A stretch of DNA of 64,000 nt from DASXRA01 sp963737425 (GTDB lineage: Bacteria > Actinomycetota > Actinomycetes > Mycobacteriales > Jatrophihabitantaceae). Where the stretch lies: NCBI GenBank assembly GCA_963737425.1, contig CAVTSX010000008.1, forward strand, positions 682,001 to 746,000, given 5' to 3'. The number at the start of each line of letters is the position of its first letter. Positions within the stretch are counted from its first letter, which is position 1. Below are positions 44,208-52,141 of this stretch, in pieces. Position numbers and translations under genes: made by a program. Under the pieces are notes generated by a model. It was given only the letters and a program-made list of their open reading frames with translations, was not told the DNA's origin and made no database searches.

Positions 44208-44980
44208 CCTTCCCTACCTCTCTCGGCACTTCCTCCGCGGACGAGATTCGCCTGCTGGGCCAGGACCTCACCGCCGACCTCATGGGCAAGGTCGGTTTCG
44301 GCGAGTTGACGTTCTGGCTGGTGGCGATGCGCCGGCCGACGCCGTCCGAGACGCGGGTCTTCGAGGCGGTGCTGGTCGCGCTGGCCGACCACGGGTTCAC
44401 CCCGACTGCAATCGCCGCCCGGCTGACCTACCTGTCCGCGCCCGATTCGCTGCAGGGCGCCCTCGCCGCGGGACTGCTCGGCGGCGGGTCGCGCTTCCTC
44501 GGCGTCACCGAGGACTGCGGCGCCTACCTGCACGCGATCCTGGAGGCCAACCCGGAGCCCACCGACGACGAAGGCTGGGACGCCCTTGCGTTGCAGGCAA
44601 TTCGCGAGACGCGGGCAGCCGGTCGATACGTCCCGGGGCTGGGCCACCCGGTGCACAAGGAGCGCGATCCACGCACCGCCGTGCTCATCGGCATCGCCGA
44701 GCAGGAGCGCCTGCGCGGCCCGCACCTGCGGCTGTTCGAGGCGATCGGCCGGACCCACGAGCAGGTGCTCGGCCGCCGGCTGCCGCTCAACGGGGCGGGC
44801 GTCTGCGGCGCGGCGCTGGCCGACCTCGGGCTGCCCATCGAGATGCTGCGTGGCTTCGCGCTTCTGGCCCGCGCGGCCGGGTTGCTCGGCCAGCTCGCCG
44901 AGGAGCAGAGGCGCCCGATCGGCATGGATGCCTACCTGGCCGTCGACCGCAACGCCGTCTACGTCGACCCGTCCGACTGA
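44204..44980 (+). CDS. Citryl-CoA-lyase-like enzyme (citrate synthase superfamily)
   Basis: The 258-residue protein starts at GTG 44204. It is shorter than citrate synthase and keeps the active-site region GRYVPGLGHPVHKERDPRT and NGAGVCGAALADLG. Such stand-alone proteins are annotated as citryl-CoA lyases and cleave a 3-hydroxy-3-carboxyacyl-CoA to oxaloacetate plus an acyl-CoA. Next to a CoA-transferase and LigAB, it could split the CoA ester of a meta-cleavage product related to 4-carboxy-4-hydroxy-2-oxoadipate or citramalate. That substrate is inferred. Confidence 0.8.
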   Translation: MTFPTSLGTSSADEIRLLGQDLTADLMGKVGFGELTFWLVAMRRPTPSETRVFEAVLVALADHGFTPTAIAARLTYLSAPDSLQGALAAGLLGGGSRFLGVTEDCGAYLHAILEANPEPTDDEGWDALALQAIRETRAAGRYVPGLGHPVHKERDPRTAVLIGIAEQERLRGPHLRLFEAIGRTHEQVLGRRLPLNGAGVCGAALADLGLPIEMLRGFALLARAAGLLGQLAEEQRRPIGMDAYLAVDRNAVYVDPSD

Positions 44981-44991
44981 AGGAGCGATCT

Positions 44992-45843
44992 ATGGCCACT
45001 GTCGCCGCGGTCATCGCCTCGACGCATCACCCGTTCTACTACCGGGCAAGCGCCTCGACCGGCGCCGACCGGCCGCCGTTCGCCGACGAGTGGGTCGCCA
45101 AGATCGAGGCGTTCCGCGAGACGCTCACACGCGCCCGTCCGGACGTGCTCGTCATGGTGGGCAGCGACCACTTTCACCAGCTGTGGCTGGACAATATGCC
45201 GCAGTTCCTGGTCGGCAAGGCACCGTTCTTCGACGGCAACTTCTACAACGAGGAGCGCGAGTTCGGCCTGCCGCGCATGACGCTGCCCGGTCAGGAGGAT
45301 CTCGCGACGCACATCCTGCGCAACGGGCTCGACGCCGATTTCGACCTGGCATTCAGCAACGAACTGCGCATCGACCACAGCATCACCTGCCCGATCATCA
45401 CGTTGCGCCCGCAGCGGGATCTGCCGATCGTGCCGATCTACACGAACATCTTCGCGCCGCCGATGCCGCAGCCGAGGCGATTCGTCCAGCTGGGGCGGGC
45501 GATTCGCTCCATGGTCGAGTCGTGGCCGTCCGACAAGCGCGTCGCGATCATCGGCACCGGCCACCTTTCCCTCGAACTCGGCGGGCCGCGCCAGTTCGGC
45601 GAGCACGGGCCCGACCCCGAGTTCGACCGCAGGGCTGTCGAGTGGATCGCCAGTGGCGACGTCGACGGCTGCCTCGCCGAAGTGACCCTCGACAGCCTGC
45701 ACCGGCCGGGCAACGCCACCCACGGTTTCATGGATTTCATGCTGATGATGGGCGCGGCCGGCGACGGCGCTAAGGCCGACTACGTCGACCGCCTCGACCT
45801 GTTCCACACCATGGAGGCCTACTTCACCTGGTACCCCGCATGA
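44992..45843 (+). CDS. Extradiol ring-cleavage dioxygenase, LigB (catalytic) subunit type
   Basis: The 283-residue protein starts at ATG 44992 after AGGAG. Features of the LigB superfamily: the iron-binding histidine in AVIASTHHPFYY, the second in VMVGSDHFHQLW, and the catalytic base in AIIGTGHLSLELGG. Family members open protocatechuate, gallate or similar rings next to the diol using Fe(II) and O2. The matching small subunit LigA is 124 bases downstream, in reverse order to the classical ligA-ligB arrangement. Confidence 0.9.
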   Translation: MATVAAVIASTHHPFYYRASASTGADRPPFADEWVAKIEAFRETLTRARPDVLVMVGSDHFHQLWLDNMPQFLVGKAPFFDGNFYNEEREFGLPRMTLPGQEDLATHILRNGLDADFDLAFSNELRIDHSITCPIITLRPQRDLPIVPIYTNIFAPPMPQPRRFVQLGRAIRSMVESWPSDKRVAIIGTGHLSLELGGPRQFGEHGPDPEFDRRAVEWIASGDVDGCLAEVTLDSLHRPGNATHGFMDFMLMMGAAGDGAKADYVDRLDLFHTMEAYFTWYPA

Positions 45844-45861
45844 CCCGCGTCAGCGAGGTCA

Positions 45862-45933
45862 CGTTGAGTGGTGCGTTTCGCGTTGAGTGGTGCGGTACAA
45901 CGCACCACTCAACGGATAACGCACCACTCAACG
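45862..45933. repeat. Family C modular palindrome inside the lig operon
   Basis: CGTTGAGTGGTGCG occurs at 45862-45875 and 45881-45894. Its exact reverse complement CGCACCACTCAACG occurs at 45901-45914 and 45920-45933. The result is a nested cruciform or RNA hairpin between ligB and ligA. It shares the two-forward, two-reverse architecture of family B with a different word. Confidence 0.95.
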
Positions 45934-45967
45934 AAAAGGGGGAAGCGGCGATGGGAGGCGCGCGGTC

Positions 45968-46327
45968 GTGAGCAAGTACCTGCTGGACAAGTTCCTCTAC
46001 ACGGTCGACCGCGATCCGGACCTGGTCGAGCGCTACCGCGACGACCCCACCGGCACGGTGACGTGGTGGGAGAACGAAATGGCGAACAAGCTGCTCAACT
46101 GCGTCGCGGGCGAGCGGTCGACCTGGCTGTCGTTCACCGACGACGAGCGCCGCGCGCTTCGCGAGCACGACCATGTGACGCTGTTCGAGATGGGCGCACA
46201 TCCGTTCCTGACCCTCACCCTGTTCATCGCGATGTTCGAGCGCGACCACGGTCCGCTCGAGTACCAGAAGGCATACGGGCAGGCGATGAAGCACCTGTCG
46301 CTGCCGTATCCCGACATCGCCACCTGA
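45968..46327 (+). CDS. LigA subunit of an extradiol dioxygenase
   Basis: The 119-residue protein starts at GTG 45968 after GGGAGG. The family pattern includes LLDKFLYTVDRDPDLVERY and the C-terminal GAHPFLTLTLFIAMFERD. LigA forms the lid of the LigAB active site and has no metal of its own. Its presence supports a protocatechuate 4,5-dioxygenase-like enzyme rather than a single-chain gallate dioxygenase. Confidence 0.9.
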   Translation: MSKYLLDKFLYTVDRDPDLVERYRDDPTGTVTWWENEMANKLLNCVAGERSTWLSFTDDERRALREHDHVTLFEMGAHPFLTLTLFIAMFERDHGPLEYQKAYGQAMKHLSLPYPDIAT

Positions 46328-46332
46328 CCCGC

Positions 46333-47316
46333 ATGCGTGCCGCCGTCGTACACACGCCCGGCCAGCCGCCGGACGAGCGCCCCCATCCGGACCCGGTCCC
46401 GGGCGAGGGCCACACGCTGATCAGGGTCACGGCCGCCCCGATCGTTCCGCTCGACCTGCTCTGTGCGTCGGGGACGTCGTACTTCGGCCGTCCGGCCGTT
46501 CCTTACGTGCCGGGCGTGCAGGGCGTTGGGGTCGTGGCGCAGTCCGCAGTGCACGACCCGGGCACACGGGTGTGGTTCGCGACGTCGGCCGGGATGGCGC
46601 CGGGCGACGGCAGCCTCGCGCAACTGTGCGCGGTGCCCGACGCCGAAGTTGTCGCGCTCGCCGACGCGGTGCCCGACGCTGTGGTGGCCTCGCTCGGGCT
46701 GTCGGCCATCGCGGCGTGGATGGCGCTTTCCTGGCGTGCCCGCCTGCAGCCGGGTGAGTCCGTCGTCGTGCTCGGGGCGGGCGGCGCAGTCGGGCAGGCC
46801 GGCGTGGGCGCCGCCCGGCTGCTCGGCGCATCGCGAATCGTCGGAGTCTGCCGGACCGAGGAGGCGGCACACCGAGCGCGCCGGGCCGGTGCCGACGACG
46901 TCGTGCTGCTCGGTAGCGACGCAGACGAGCTCACCACCCGGCTGGCCGACGCCACCCAGAATGCGGTCGATGTCGTGCTCGATCCGGTGTTCGGCGTTGC
47001 GGCCACGGCGGCGTCGCGGGTGCTGGCACCAGGCGGCCGGCTGGTCAACCTCGGCGGTGCGTCCGGTGATGTCGCCGAGTTCTCATCGGCGGTCCTGCGC
47101 AGCCGCAGCGCGCAGATCCTCGGCTACACGAACAACGCGCTGACCACCGCTCAGCGGGCCGAAGCGCTGCGCGCGGTGCTGGACGGTGCCCGGTCCGGCG
47201 CTCTCGCCGTCGAGCATGAGACCGTGCCCCTCGCCGAGGTTGCCGACGGCTGGCACCGCACCGCGGACGGCAACCATCGTCGGGCCGTCGTCGTCATCGA
47301 GCCTCGGACGCCCTGA
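46333..47316 (+). CDS. Zinc-free MDR/quinone-oxidoreductase-like protein
   Basis: The 327-residue protein starts at ATG 46333, five bases after the ligA stop. The GroES-like domain keeps the PYVPGVQGVGVV motif. The Rossmann domain reads ESVVVLGAGGAVGQAGVGAA. Catalytic zinc cysteines of alcohol dehydrogenases are not seen at the usual places. It probably uses NADPH on a conjugated ketone or quinone; its place in the pathway is open. Confidence 0.85.
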   Translation: MRAAVVHTPGQPPDERPHPDPVPGEGHTLIRVTAAPIVPLDLLCASGTSYFGRPAVPYVPGVQGVGVVAQSAVHDPGTRVWFATSAGMAPGDGSLAQLCAVPDAEVVALADAVPDAVVASLGLSAIAAWMALSWRARLQPGESVVVLGAGGAVGQAGVGAARLLGASRIVGVCRTEEAAHRARRAGADDVVLLGSDADELTTRLADATQNAVDVVLDPVFGVAATAASRVLAPGGRLVNLGGASGDVAEFSSAVLRSRSAQILGYTNNALTTAQRAEALRAVLDGARSGALAVEHETVPLAEVADGWHRTADGNHRRAVVVIEPRTP

Positions 47317-47322
47317 CGGGCC

Positions 47323-47364
47323 GGTCGGCCCGGTCGGCCCGGTCGGCCCGGTCGGCCGACCGGC
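47323..47364 (+). repeat. 9-bp tandem repeat
   Basis: The word CGGTCGGCC is repeated head to tail about five times just after the MDR gene stop, ending in a CGGCCGACCGG hairpin. It lies between two genes of the operon and could act as a weak terminator. Confidence 0.6.
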
Positions 47365-47419
47365 AAGATTGGTACACGCGCCCTTGCCTGACAGCGCATC
47401 GACGACAGGAGCAGTTCTG

Positions 47420-47776
47420 ATGGAAACCGCTTTGACCGCTGAACAGCCGGTAACCCGAGAGATCGTTCTGGACACGCGACTGCCGCACGCCGTGGCGACC
47501 GAACGGGTCGAGGTCAGGAGTATCCGGATCCTGGCCGGCCACGCCGCCGGACGGCACGTGCACAACGGCCCGGTGTTCGGCAGCATCGTCGAGGGCAGCG
47601 TGCTGTTCCAGGTCGAGGGTGCGAACGAGACCGTGCTTCGACCCGGAGACGTCTTCTACGAGCCGGCCGACGTACCCATCGCCCACTTCGACGCGCTGGG
47701 CGAGGACGTGACGTTCCTCGCTTACTTCCCGCTGACGTCAGGCCAAGAAGCGCAGCTCGACATGTTGGACGCCTGA
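47420..47776 (+). CDS. Single-domain cupin
   Basis: The 118-residue protein starts at ATG 47420 after CAGGAGCAG. Cupin motif 1 is GRHVHNGPVFGSIVEGSVLF, with a single clear pair of His residues and no usual Glu. Motif 2 is RPGDVFYEPADVPIAHFDA. Metal binding seems possible but reduced. Small cupins in aromatic loci serve as isomerases, dioxygenases or binding proteins; no specific role can be read. Confidence 0.85.
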   Translation: METALTAEQPVTREIVLDTRLPHAVATERVEVRSIRILAGHAAGRHVHNGPVFGSIVEGSVLFQVEGANETVLRPGDVFYEPADVPIAHFDALGEDVTFLAYFPLTSGQEAQLDMLDA

Positions 47777-47781
47777 GCGGA

Positions 47782-49086
47782 TCAGCGGTTTCCCTCGCCA
47801 CCGGCGAGTGCGGTGGCCAGCACCCGGCTGCTGCGATGCGCTCCGGCGGGCCGGGCCGTCGTTGCGCTGCGGCGGATGCGCGCCTCGACGCCGAACGTCG
47901 TCACGGTGAGCACTGCGACGAAGACGCCGTAGCCGAGGGCGGTGTCGCGCAGGCCGATGTGCGTGACGAGCAGCCCGGCGACGACCGCTGGGATGCTGAA
48001 TGCCAGGTAGCTGACGACGTAGACCGCCGAGAGCAACGCGGCCCGTTCGTGTGGCTGGGCGAGCTGGGTTACCGAACGCAGCGCGCCGAGGAATGCCGCT
48101 CCGAACCCGCCGCCGGCGACCACGGAGGCGGCGACGAACAGGGCGAGCGACGACGTGGCAAGCGCCGTGATGAACAGGCCGGTGCCGGCTGCCAGGGCCG
48201 TCGTGCCGATGCGGGTCATCGACGCGGGACGGAGGTCGCGGGCGGCCACGGCCGCGGCCGCACTGGCGCCGGCGAACAGTCCGATGACGAGACCGACGAC
48301 GGCGTGGTTGCTCACGTGGAACACCGTCCCGAGCAAGGAGCCGCCAAGCGACAGGATCAACCCGGCGAGGGCCCAGGTCGCGATCATGGTCGGCGTCGCG
48401 CCCGCGAATGCGCGCCGGGCTGCTGGTGGCACCGCAACCTGCGGCCGCAGGCTGGCCAACGCCCCGGGTATGGGGCGCACCGTCTCGGGCAGCACGACGG
48501 TGGCCAGCGCCAGCGCAAGGAACACGGCGGTGAGAATGGCGAACACGAGCCGGGTCGGGTGCGGCGCGTACTGGACGAGCAGCCCGGTGAGGACAGAGCC
48601 GAGGCCGAGACCAGCCGTCGGGGCGACACTGTTCACGAGCGAACCGAGCCGCGACCCGTCGCCGGGCTGCAGGTCCAGCAGGTAGGCGCCGAGCACGCCC
48701 ATGGCGGCGCCGGTCGCGAGGCCCTGGACGGCGCGTGCCGCGAGCAACCAGCCGACGCCGTCGGCCGAGAGGAATACGACCATTGCCGCGGCGTCGACGA
48801 CGAGGGCGGCGGCCAGCACCGGGCGGCGGCCGATGTAGTCCGACAGCCGGCCGACGCTCAGCAGGCTGAGCAGCAGCGCAAGCACGTACATGGCAAAGAT
48901 CGTCGTCAGCATGATGGCGGAGAAGCCGAACTCGGCCTGCAGCACCGGATACAAAGGGCTCGGGGCACTCGACGCCGCCAGGATGGCGCCGGTCGCCACC
49001 GCCACCAGCCAGAAGGCCGACCCCCGCGGCAGGACGCGACTCTCGGCGGCCTGCTGTCGCTGTGAGGTGTCGAGCAATGTGGGCAT
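47782..49086 (-). CDS. MFS transporter (12-helix)
   Basis: The 434-residue protein has about 12 hydrophobic helices. Motif A is LLSVGRLSDYIGRRPVLAAA. Helix 5 carries GLATGAAMGVLGAYLLDL. The arrangement opposite an ArsR gene with a perfect operator points to an inducible efflux pump. CGGAGCCC precedes the ATG. The stop is six bases from the end of the convergent cupin gene. Confidence 0.9.
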   Translation of the reverse strand: MPTLLDTSQRQQAAESRVLPRGSAFWLVAVATGAILAASSAPSPLYPVLQAEFGFSAIMLTTIFAMYVLALLLSLLSVGRLSDYIGRRPVLAAALVVDAAAMVVFLSADGVGWLLAARAVQGLATGAAMGVLGAYLLDLQPGDGSRLGSLVNSVAPTAGLGLGSVLTGLLVQYAPHPTRLVFAILTAVFLALALATVVLPETVRPIPGALASLRPQVAVPPAARRAFAGATPTMIATWALAGLILSLGGSLLGTVFHVSNHAVVGLVIGLFAGASAAAAVAARDLRPASMTRIGTTALAAGTGLFITALATSSLALFVAASVVAGGGFGAAFLGALRSVTQLAQPHERAALLSAVYVVSYLAFSIPAVVAGLLVTHIGLRDTALGYGVFVAVLTVTTFGVEARIRRSATTARPAGAHRSSRVLATALAGGEGNR

Positions 49087-49105
49087 GACGGGCTCCGATC
49101 GCGTT

Positions 49106-49129
49106 ACCGTTCGAGTTGCATCGAACGGT
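49106..49129. promoter_or_regulatory. Operator between MFS and ArsR genes
   Basis: ACCGTTCGA-N6-TCGAACGGT is a perfect 9+6+9 inverted repeat in the 86-base divergent spacer, 19 bases from the MFS ATG. A half-site, GTCGAAC, lies next to the ArsR start. This is the expected footprint of an ArsR-type dimer. Confidence 0.75.
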
Positions 49130-49172
49130 CACAACCAGCCGACCCCGTAGATAGTTCCAAGAAAGTCGAACT

Positions 49173-49493
49173 GTGATGGCTACGACAACAGCGAACCGGG
49201 CGCTTTCGCACCCCGACCTCGACGCCGTCGAACTCACTTCGGTGCTGTTCGCGCTCAGTGATCCGGCCCGGCTCGAGTTGATCCGGTTGCTCGCCGCCGA
49301 GGGGGCGCAGACGGTCGCGCAGTGCCAGGTCGCCGAACCCGACGTCCCGAAGTCGACGTTCTCCCATCACCTCAAGACGCTGCGCGAGGCGGGCCTCATC
49401 CGCAACGACCCGTCCGGACGTCAGCGCACGATCTCGTTGCGCCGCGCCGAACTGGACTCCCGTTTTCCCGGACTGCTCGACTCCGTCCTGTAA
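49173..49493 (+). CDS. ArsR-family winged-helix repressor
   Basis: The 106-residue protein starts at GTG 49173, with ATG 49176 as an alternative. The fold is typical: LFALSDPARLELIRLLAAEG then VPKSTFSHHLKTLREAGLIR for the recognition helix. The classical arsenite/metal cysteine pair ELCVCDL is absent; one cysteine lies in QTVAQCQVAEPDVPK. It may therefore sense an organic ligand. It probably represses itself and the divergent MFS gene through the inverted repeat between them. Confidence 0.9.
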   Translation: MMATTTANRALSHPDLDAVELTSVLFALSDPARLELIRLLAAEGAQTVAQCQVAEPDVPKSTFSHHLKTLREAGLIRNDPSGRQRTISLRRAELDSRFPGLLDSVL

Positions 49494-49521
49494 CCCTTGC
49501 GAGTTTGTCCGGACAGGTGCG

Positions 49522-49541
49522 TTTGGGACGAAGGTCCTGCC
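49522..49541 (+). promoter_or_regulatory. DosR-like box upstream of the USP gene
   Basis: TTTGGGACGAAGGTCCTGCC matches the mycobacterial DosR consensus (TTSGGGACTWWAGTCCCSAA) at 14 of 20 positions, including GGGAC and GTCC. It lies 54 bases before the USP start. USP genes are classical DosR targets. Confidence 0.55.
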
Positions 49542-49595
49542 GGCCGAGGGCAGTTGCATCTGCTTCGGACGGGCGATAGCTGCGAGAGTTAAGGC

Positions 49596-50054
49596 ATGAT
49601 CACCACGTCTGATGTCATCGTCGGCGTCGACGATTCGCCCGCCTCGCTAGAGGCCTTGCGCGTCGCCGCGGCCGAAGCAGCTCTGCGCGGCGTTGGGCTG
49701 CGGGTCATCCACGTCTGGCACTTCGCCTCGACCTGGGGGGTACCACTCGTCTGGCCGTCGGAGGCCAACCCGGGCACCTACGTAGAGCAACGACTCACCG
49801 AGCATGTTAGGCACCTTCAGGCAGCGCGCCAGGCGGCCGGCGAGCCTGCGGTGACCATTGTCGTCCAGGTGATCGAAGGCGACACGGAGACCGAACTGCG
49901 CGCGGCGGCCGTCGGGGCACCGTTACTGGTGCTCGGCGAGCGGAGTCACTTCGGGCCGAGCGCGATTCTCGGCTCGGTGAGCCACGCGTGCGCGGCGCGG
50001 CCACCCTGCCCGGTGCTGATCGTCCCGACCGGGGCACCGGCCGAGCGCGAATAG
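49596..50054 (+). CDS. Universal stress protein, single domain
   Basis: The 152-residue protein opens VIVGVDDSPASLEALRVAA. The ATP-binding loop near the C-terminus is LLVLGERSHFGPSAILGSVS followed by CPVLIVP. USPs of this ATP-binding class accumulate in hypoxia and stationary phase. It is the first gene of a three-gene stress island. Confidence 0.92.
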   Translation: MITTSDVIVGVDDSPASLEALRVAAAEAALRGVGLRVIHVWHFASTWGVPLVWPSEANPGTYVEQRLTEHVRHLQAARQAAGEPAVTIVVQVIEGDTETELRAAAVGAPLLVLGERSHFGPSAILGSVSHACAARPPCPVLIVPTGAPAERE

Positions 50055-50101
50055 CCCGCTCGACCAACCGCACGAGCCGGCCGAATCACGGACCAACGAG
50101 G

Positions 50102-50121
50102 GCCGGGCCCAAGGTCCCTAC
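50102..50121 (+). promoter_or_regulatory. DosR-like box upstream of the CBS-BON gene
   Basis: GCCGGGCCCAAGGTCCCTAC keeps GGG, the WW centre and GTCCC of the DosR consensus (13 of 20 positions). It lies 53 bases before the start at 50175, nearly the same spacing as at the USP gene. Confidence 0.5.
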
Positions 50122-50174
50122 CTTTGCGGCGCGTTCTCAAGGACGCTAGTGGTGAAGCCAATACGGGGGGTGAC

Positions 50175-50939
50175 ATGTCTGACTGGCAACGTTTTGAGTT
50201 CACGCGACGAGCGCGGTCTGATGCGAGCACCGATCGCGGCCCCGCGACCGAGCAGTGCGCGTCGGCGCTCGCGTTGTATCTGGCCGCGGTCGCCGAGGGC
50301 GAGTCAGTGCCGGCCGGGTCCTTGCCGTGGAACGTCGACCAATACCTGGTGAGGGACGTGATGACTCGGCGGGTTGTCTTCGTCGCAGACGATGCGCCGT
50401 TCCAGGAGATCATCGACATGCTCGCCCGGCATCGAATCCGCGCCGTGCCGGTCGTCGACGACGAGATGAAGGTCGTCGGGGTCTTGACGCAGTCGGATCT
50501 GCTGGCGCGGGTTGTCACCGGCGAGGATTCACGGGACGCGACCGCGCGAGAGTTGATGAATTCGCCGGTCGTTACGGTTGGTGCGGACGTCTCTCTCGTC
50601 CATGCGGCACGCGTTGGCGCGGCAGCGAGGGTGCGCCTGCTGCCGGTCGTGGGTGAGTCCGGCATTCTCCTGGGTATCTTGACCCGCTCGGATCTGTTGC
50701 GCCTGTTTCGCCGTGACGACAAGGAGATCCGCGCGCACATCATCGATACGTTCGTCGGCCGGTTCGGCATCGACGAGTCCCTCGTCGAGGTTGAGGTCTG
50801 CGACGGTGTGGTAACGCTCAGCGGCGAAGTCGAGGGGCAGCCGTTGATCACGTCAATGGTCGACGCTGCGCGAGCGACGGACGGCGTCGTAGCTGTAGAA
50901 GACCTGCTCGCCTTCCGGGTCGACGACCGGTACCGGTGA
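50175..50939 (+). CDS. CBS-pair protein with C-terminal BON domain
   Basis: The 254-residue protein starts at ATG 50175 after GGGGGGTGAC. Two CBS motifs follow a short head: VRDVMTRRVVFVADDAPFQE to AVPVVDDEMKVVGVLTQSDL, and ARELMNSPVVTVGADVSL to LLPVVGESGILLGILTRSDL. A BON domain covers residues about 180-245 (VEVEVCDGVVTLSGEVEGQP). CBS pairs bind adenosyl nucleotides. It is related in design to actinobacterial hypoxic-response CBS proteins. It sits between two USP genes. Confidence 0.92.
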   Translation: MSDWQRFEFTRRARSDASTDRGPATEQCASALALYLAAVAEGESVPAGSLPWNVDQYLVRDVMTRRVVFVADDAPFQEIIDMLARHRIRAVPVVDDEMKVVGVLTQSDLLARVVTGEDSRDATARELMNSPVVTVGADVSLVHAARVGAAARVRLLPVVGESGILLGILTRSDLLRLFRRDDKEIRAHIIDTFVGRFGIDESLVEVEVCDGVVTLSGEVEGQPLITSMVDAARATDGVVAVEDLLAFRVDDRYR

Positions 50940-50977
50940 GCTGAAGGCTCGGCCTCGGGACGGAACGGAGGCAACCG

Positions 50978-51856
50978 ATGTCTCGGATAGGACGTCCAGT
51001 TGTCGTCGGCATCGACGACTCGCCTGGCACAGAGGCAGTACTGAAGTGGGCTCTCGACGACGCACGCAGCCGTCACGTGCCACTCCGGCTGGTGCACGCC
51101 TACCACTGGCGATACACCTACGGGCGCTCGCCCATGTACGCCGATATCCCGGACGCGGATCTGCGGCTGTCGATGCACCTCGCCGAGCAGTTGATCGCTA
51201 CGGCGGTCGAGTACGCCCGGGAACTCGACGCCGGCGTCGAGGTCGACGGTGAGATTCTCGATGGCGACGCAGCGGAGGTCCTCGTCCGCGAGTCGCACAA
51301 CGCAGGCGCGCTCGTGCTGGGATCACGGCACCTCAAGGCGCTCGGCTCGATCGTTCTCGGCTCCGTCGGCGCCGCTACAGCTGCTCGTGCTGCCTGCCCG
51401 GCGGTCGTGATGCGCGCGACGGCCGGCCCGACCGACGAGGATGCCGCCGTCGTCGTGGGTGTGGACGGCACGCAGGCGTCCGAGACCGTACTCGGCTTCG
51501 GGTTCGAGCACGCCAGCCGGCATCGGGCGCCGCTGCTGGCGGTGCTGTGCTGGCGTCCGCCTCTGGTCGCGACCTTGGGCCGGCGGGCAGACCAGACGAC
51601 GAACCGCGCCGATGCGTGGCTGTCGGAGACACTCGCGGGATGGCGGGAGAAGTATCCCGACGTCGCCGTTCATCCGCAGGTGATCACTGAGCATGCGGTA
51701 GTCGGGTTGGTGCTTGCTTCGACCGCGCAGTGCCTGCTCGTCGTCGGCAACCACGGCCACCACGCGATGGCGGGGACGCTGCTCGGCTCGGTGAGCCAGG
51801 GCGTCCTGCACCATGCGACCTGTCCGGTCGCAGTCGTGCCGACTCACCTGCACTGA
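50978..51856 (+). CDS. Universal stress protein, tandem two-domain
   Basis: The 292-residue protein has two USP folds: PVVVGIDDSPGTEAVLKWAL to ALVLGSRHLKALGSIVLGSV, and AVVVGVDGTQASETVLGFGF to LLVVGNHGHHAMAGTLLGSV. Both keep the ATP-binding glycine pattern. This matches the two-domain USPs of actinobacterial dormancy regulons. A GGGAC half-box lies about 20 bases upstream. GGAGG precedes the ATG. Confidence 0.93.
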   Translation: MSRIGRPVVVGIDDSPGTEAVLKWALDDARSRHVPLRLVHAYHWRYTYGRSPMYADIPDADLRLSMHLAEQLIATAVEYARELDAGVEVDGEILDGDAAEVLVRESHNAGALVLGSRHLKALGSIVLGSVGAATAARAACPAVVMRATAGPTDEDAAVVVGVDGTQASETVLGFGFEHASRHRAPLLAVLCWRPPLVATLGRRADQTTNRADAWLSETLAGWREKYPDVAVHPQVITEHAVVGLVLASTAQCLLVVGNHGHHAMAGTLLGSVSQGVLHHATCPVAVVPTHLH

Positions 51857-51887
51857 TCGGCCCGGCCCCACTACGTCGGCCATAGTT

Positions 51888-52000
51888 CGCGACCTGGCAC
51901 GGGGTGCGGCGCTCTCGAACATCCCATCGAGCCCTGATCATCTCTGCTGGATCCGCCATCGCTGGCGGCTTCGGCAGAGATGATCAACGGTGTGCCGGCG
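51888..52000 (-). repeat. Extended family A unit around copy 4
   Basis: Read on the minus strand, CGCCGGCACACCG precedes the 54-bp palindrome and GATGGGATGTTCGAGAGCGC then CGCACCCCGTGCCAGGTCGC follow it. Both flanks match copy 5 (59249-59360), so the mobile or conserved unit is about 112 bp. Confidence 0.8.
51934..51987 (-). repeat. Family A 54-bp palindromic element, copy 4 (inverted)
   Basis: The arms are TGATCATCTCTGC and GCAGAGATGATCAA. The interior is the reverse complement of the copy 2 type (CGAAGCCGCCAGCGATGGCG on the minus strand). It is the only copy in the opposite orientation. Confidence 0.93.
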
Positions 52001-52111
52001 GAACCCTGCGGTGCGGCGGCCGGGGTCGCCTGGCCGCCCGACGAGGCCCTTACTCATCGGATGTATTGCTGGCGGAGGGCCAGCATCGGCACTGCGGATC
52101 AACGAGAGACC

Positions 52112-52141
52112 TTGACACCTCCGATGTCTAGTGCTTACCTG
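52112..52141 (+). promoter_or_regulatory. Promoter/operator of the GH28 operon
   Basis: TTGACA (52112-52117) is followed by CCTCCGATGTCT and AGTGCTTACCTG. GACACCTCCGATGT (52114-52127) recurs exactly on the opposite strand at 59400-59413. The whole TCCGATGTCTAGTGCTTACC segment is matched, with few changes, at 59578-59599. A TTACCT 17 bases after TTGACA may be the -10 box. Confidence 0.55.
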
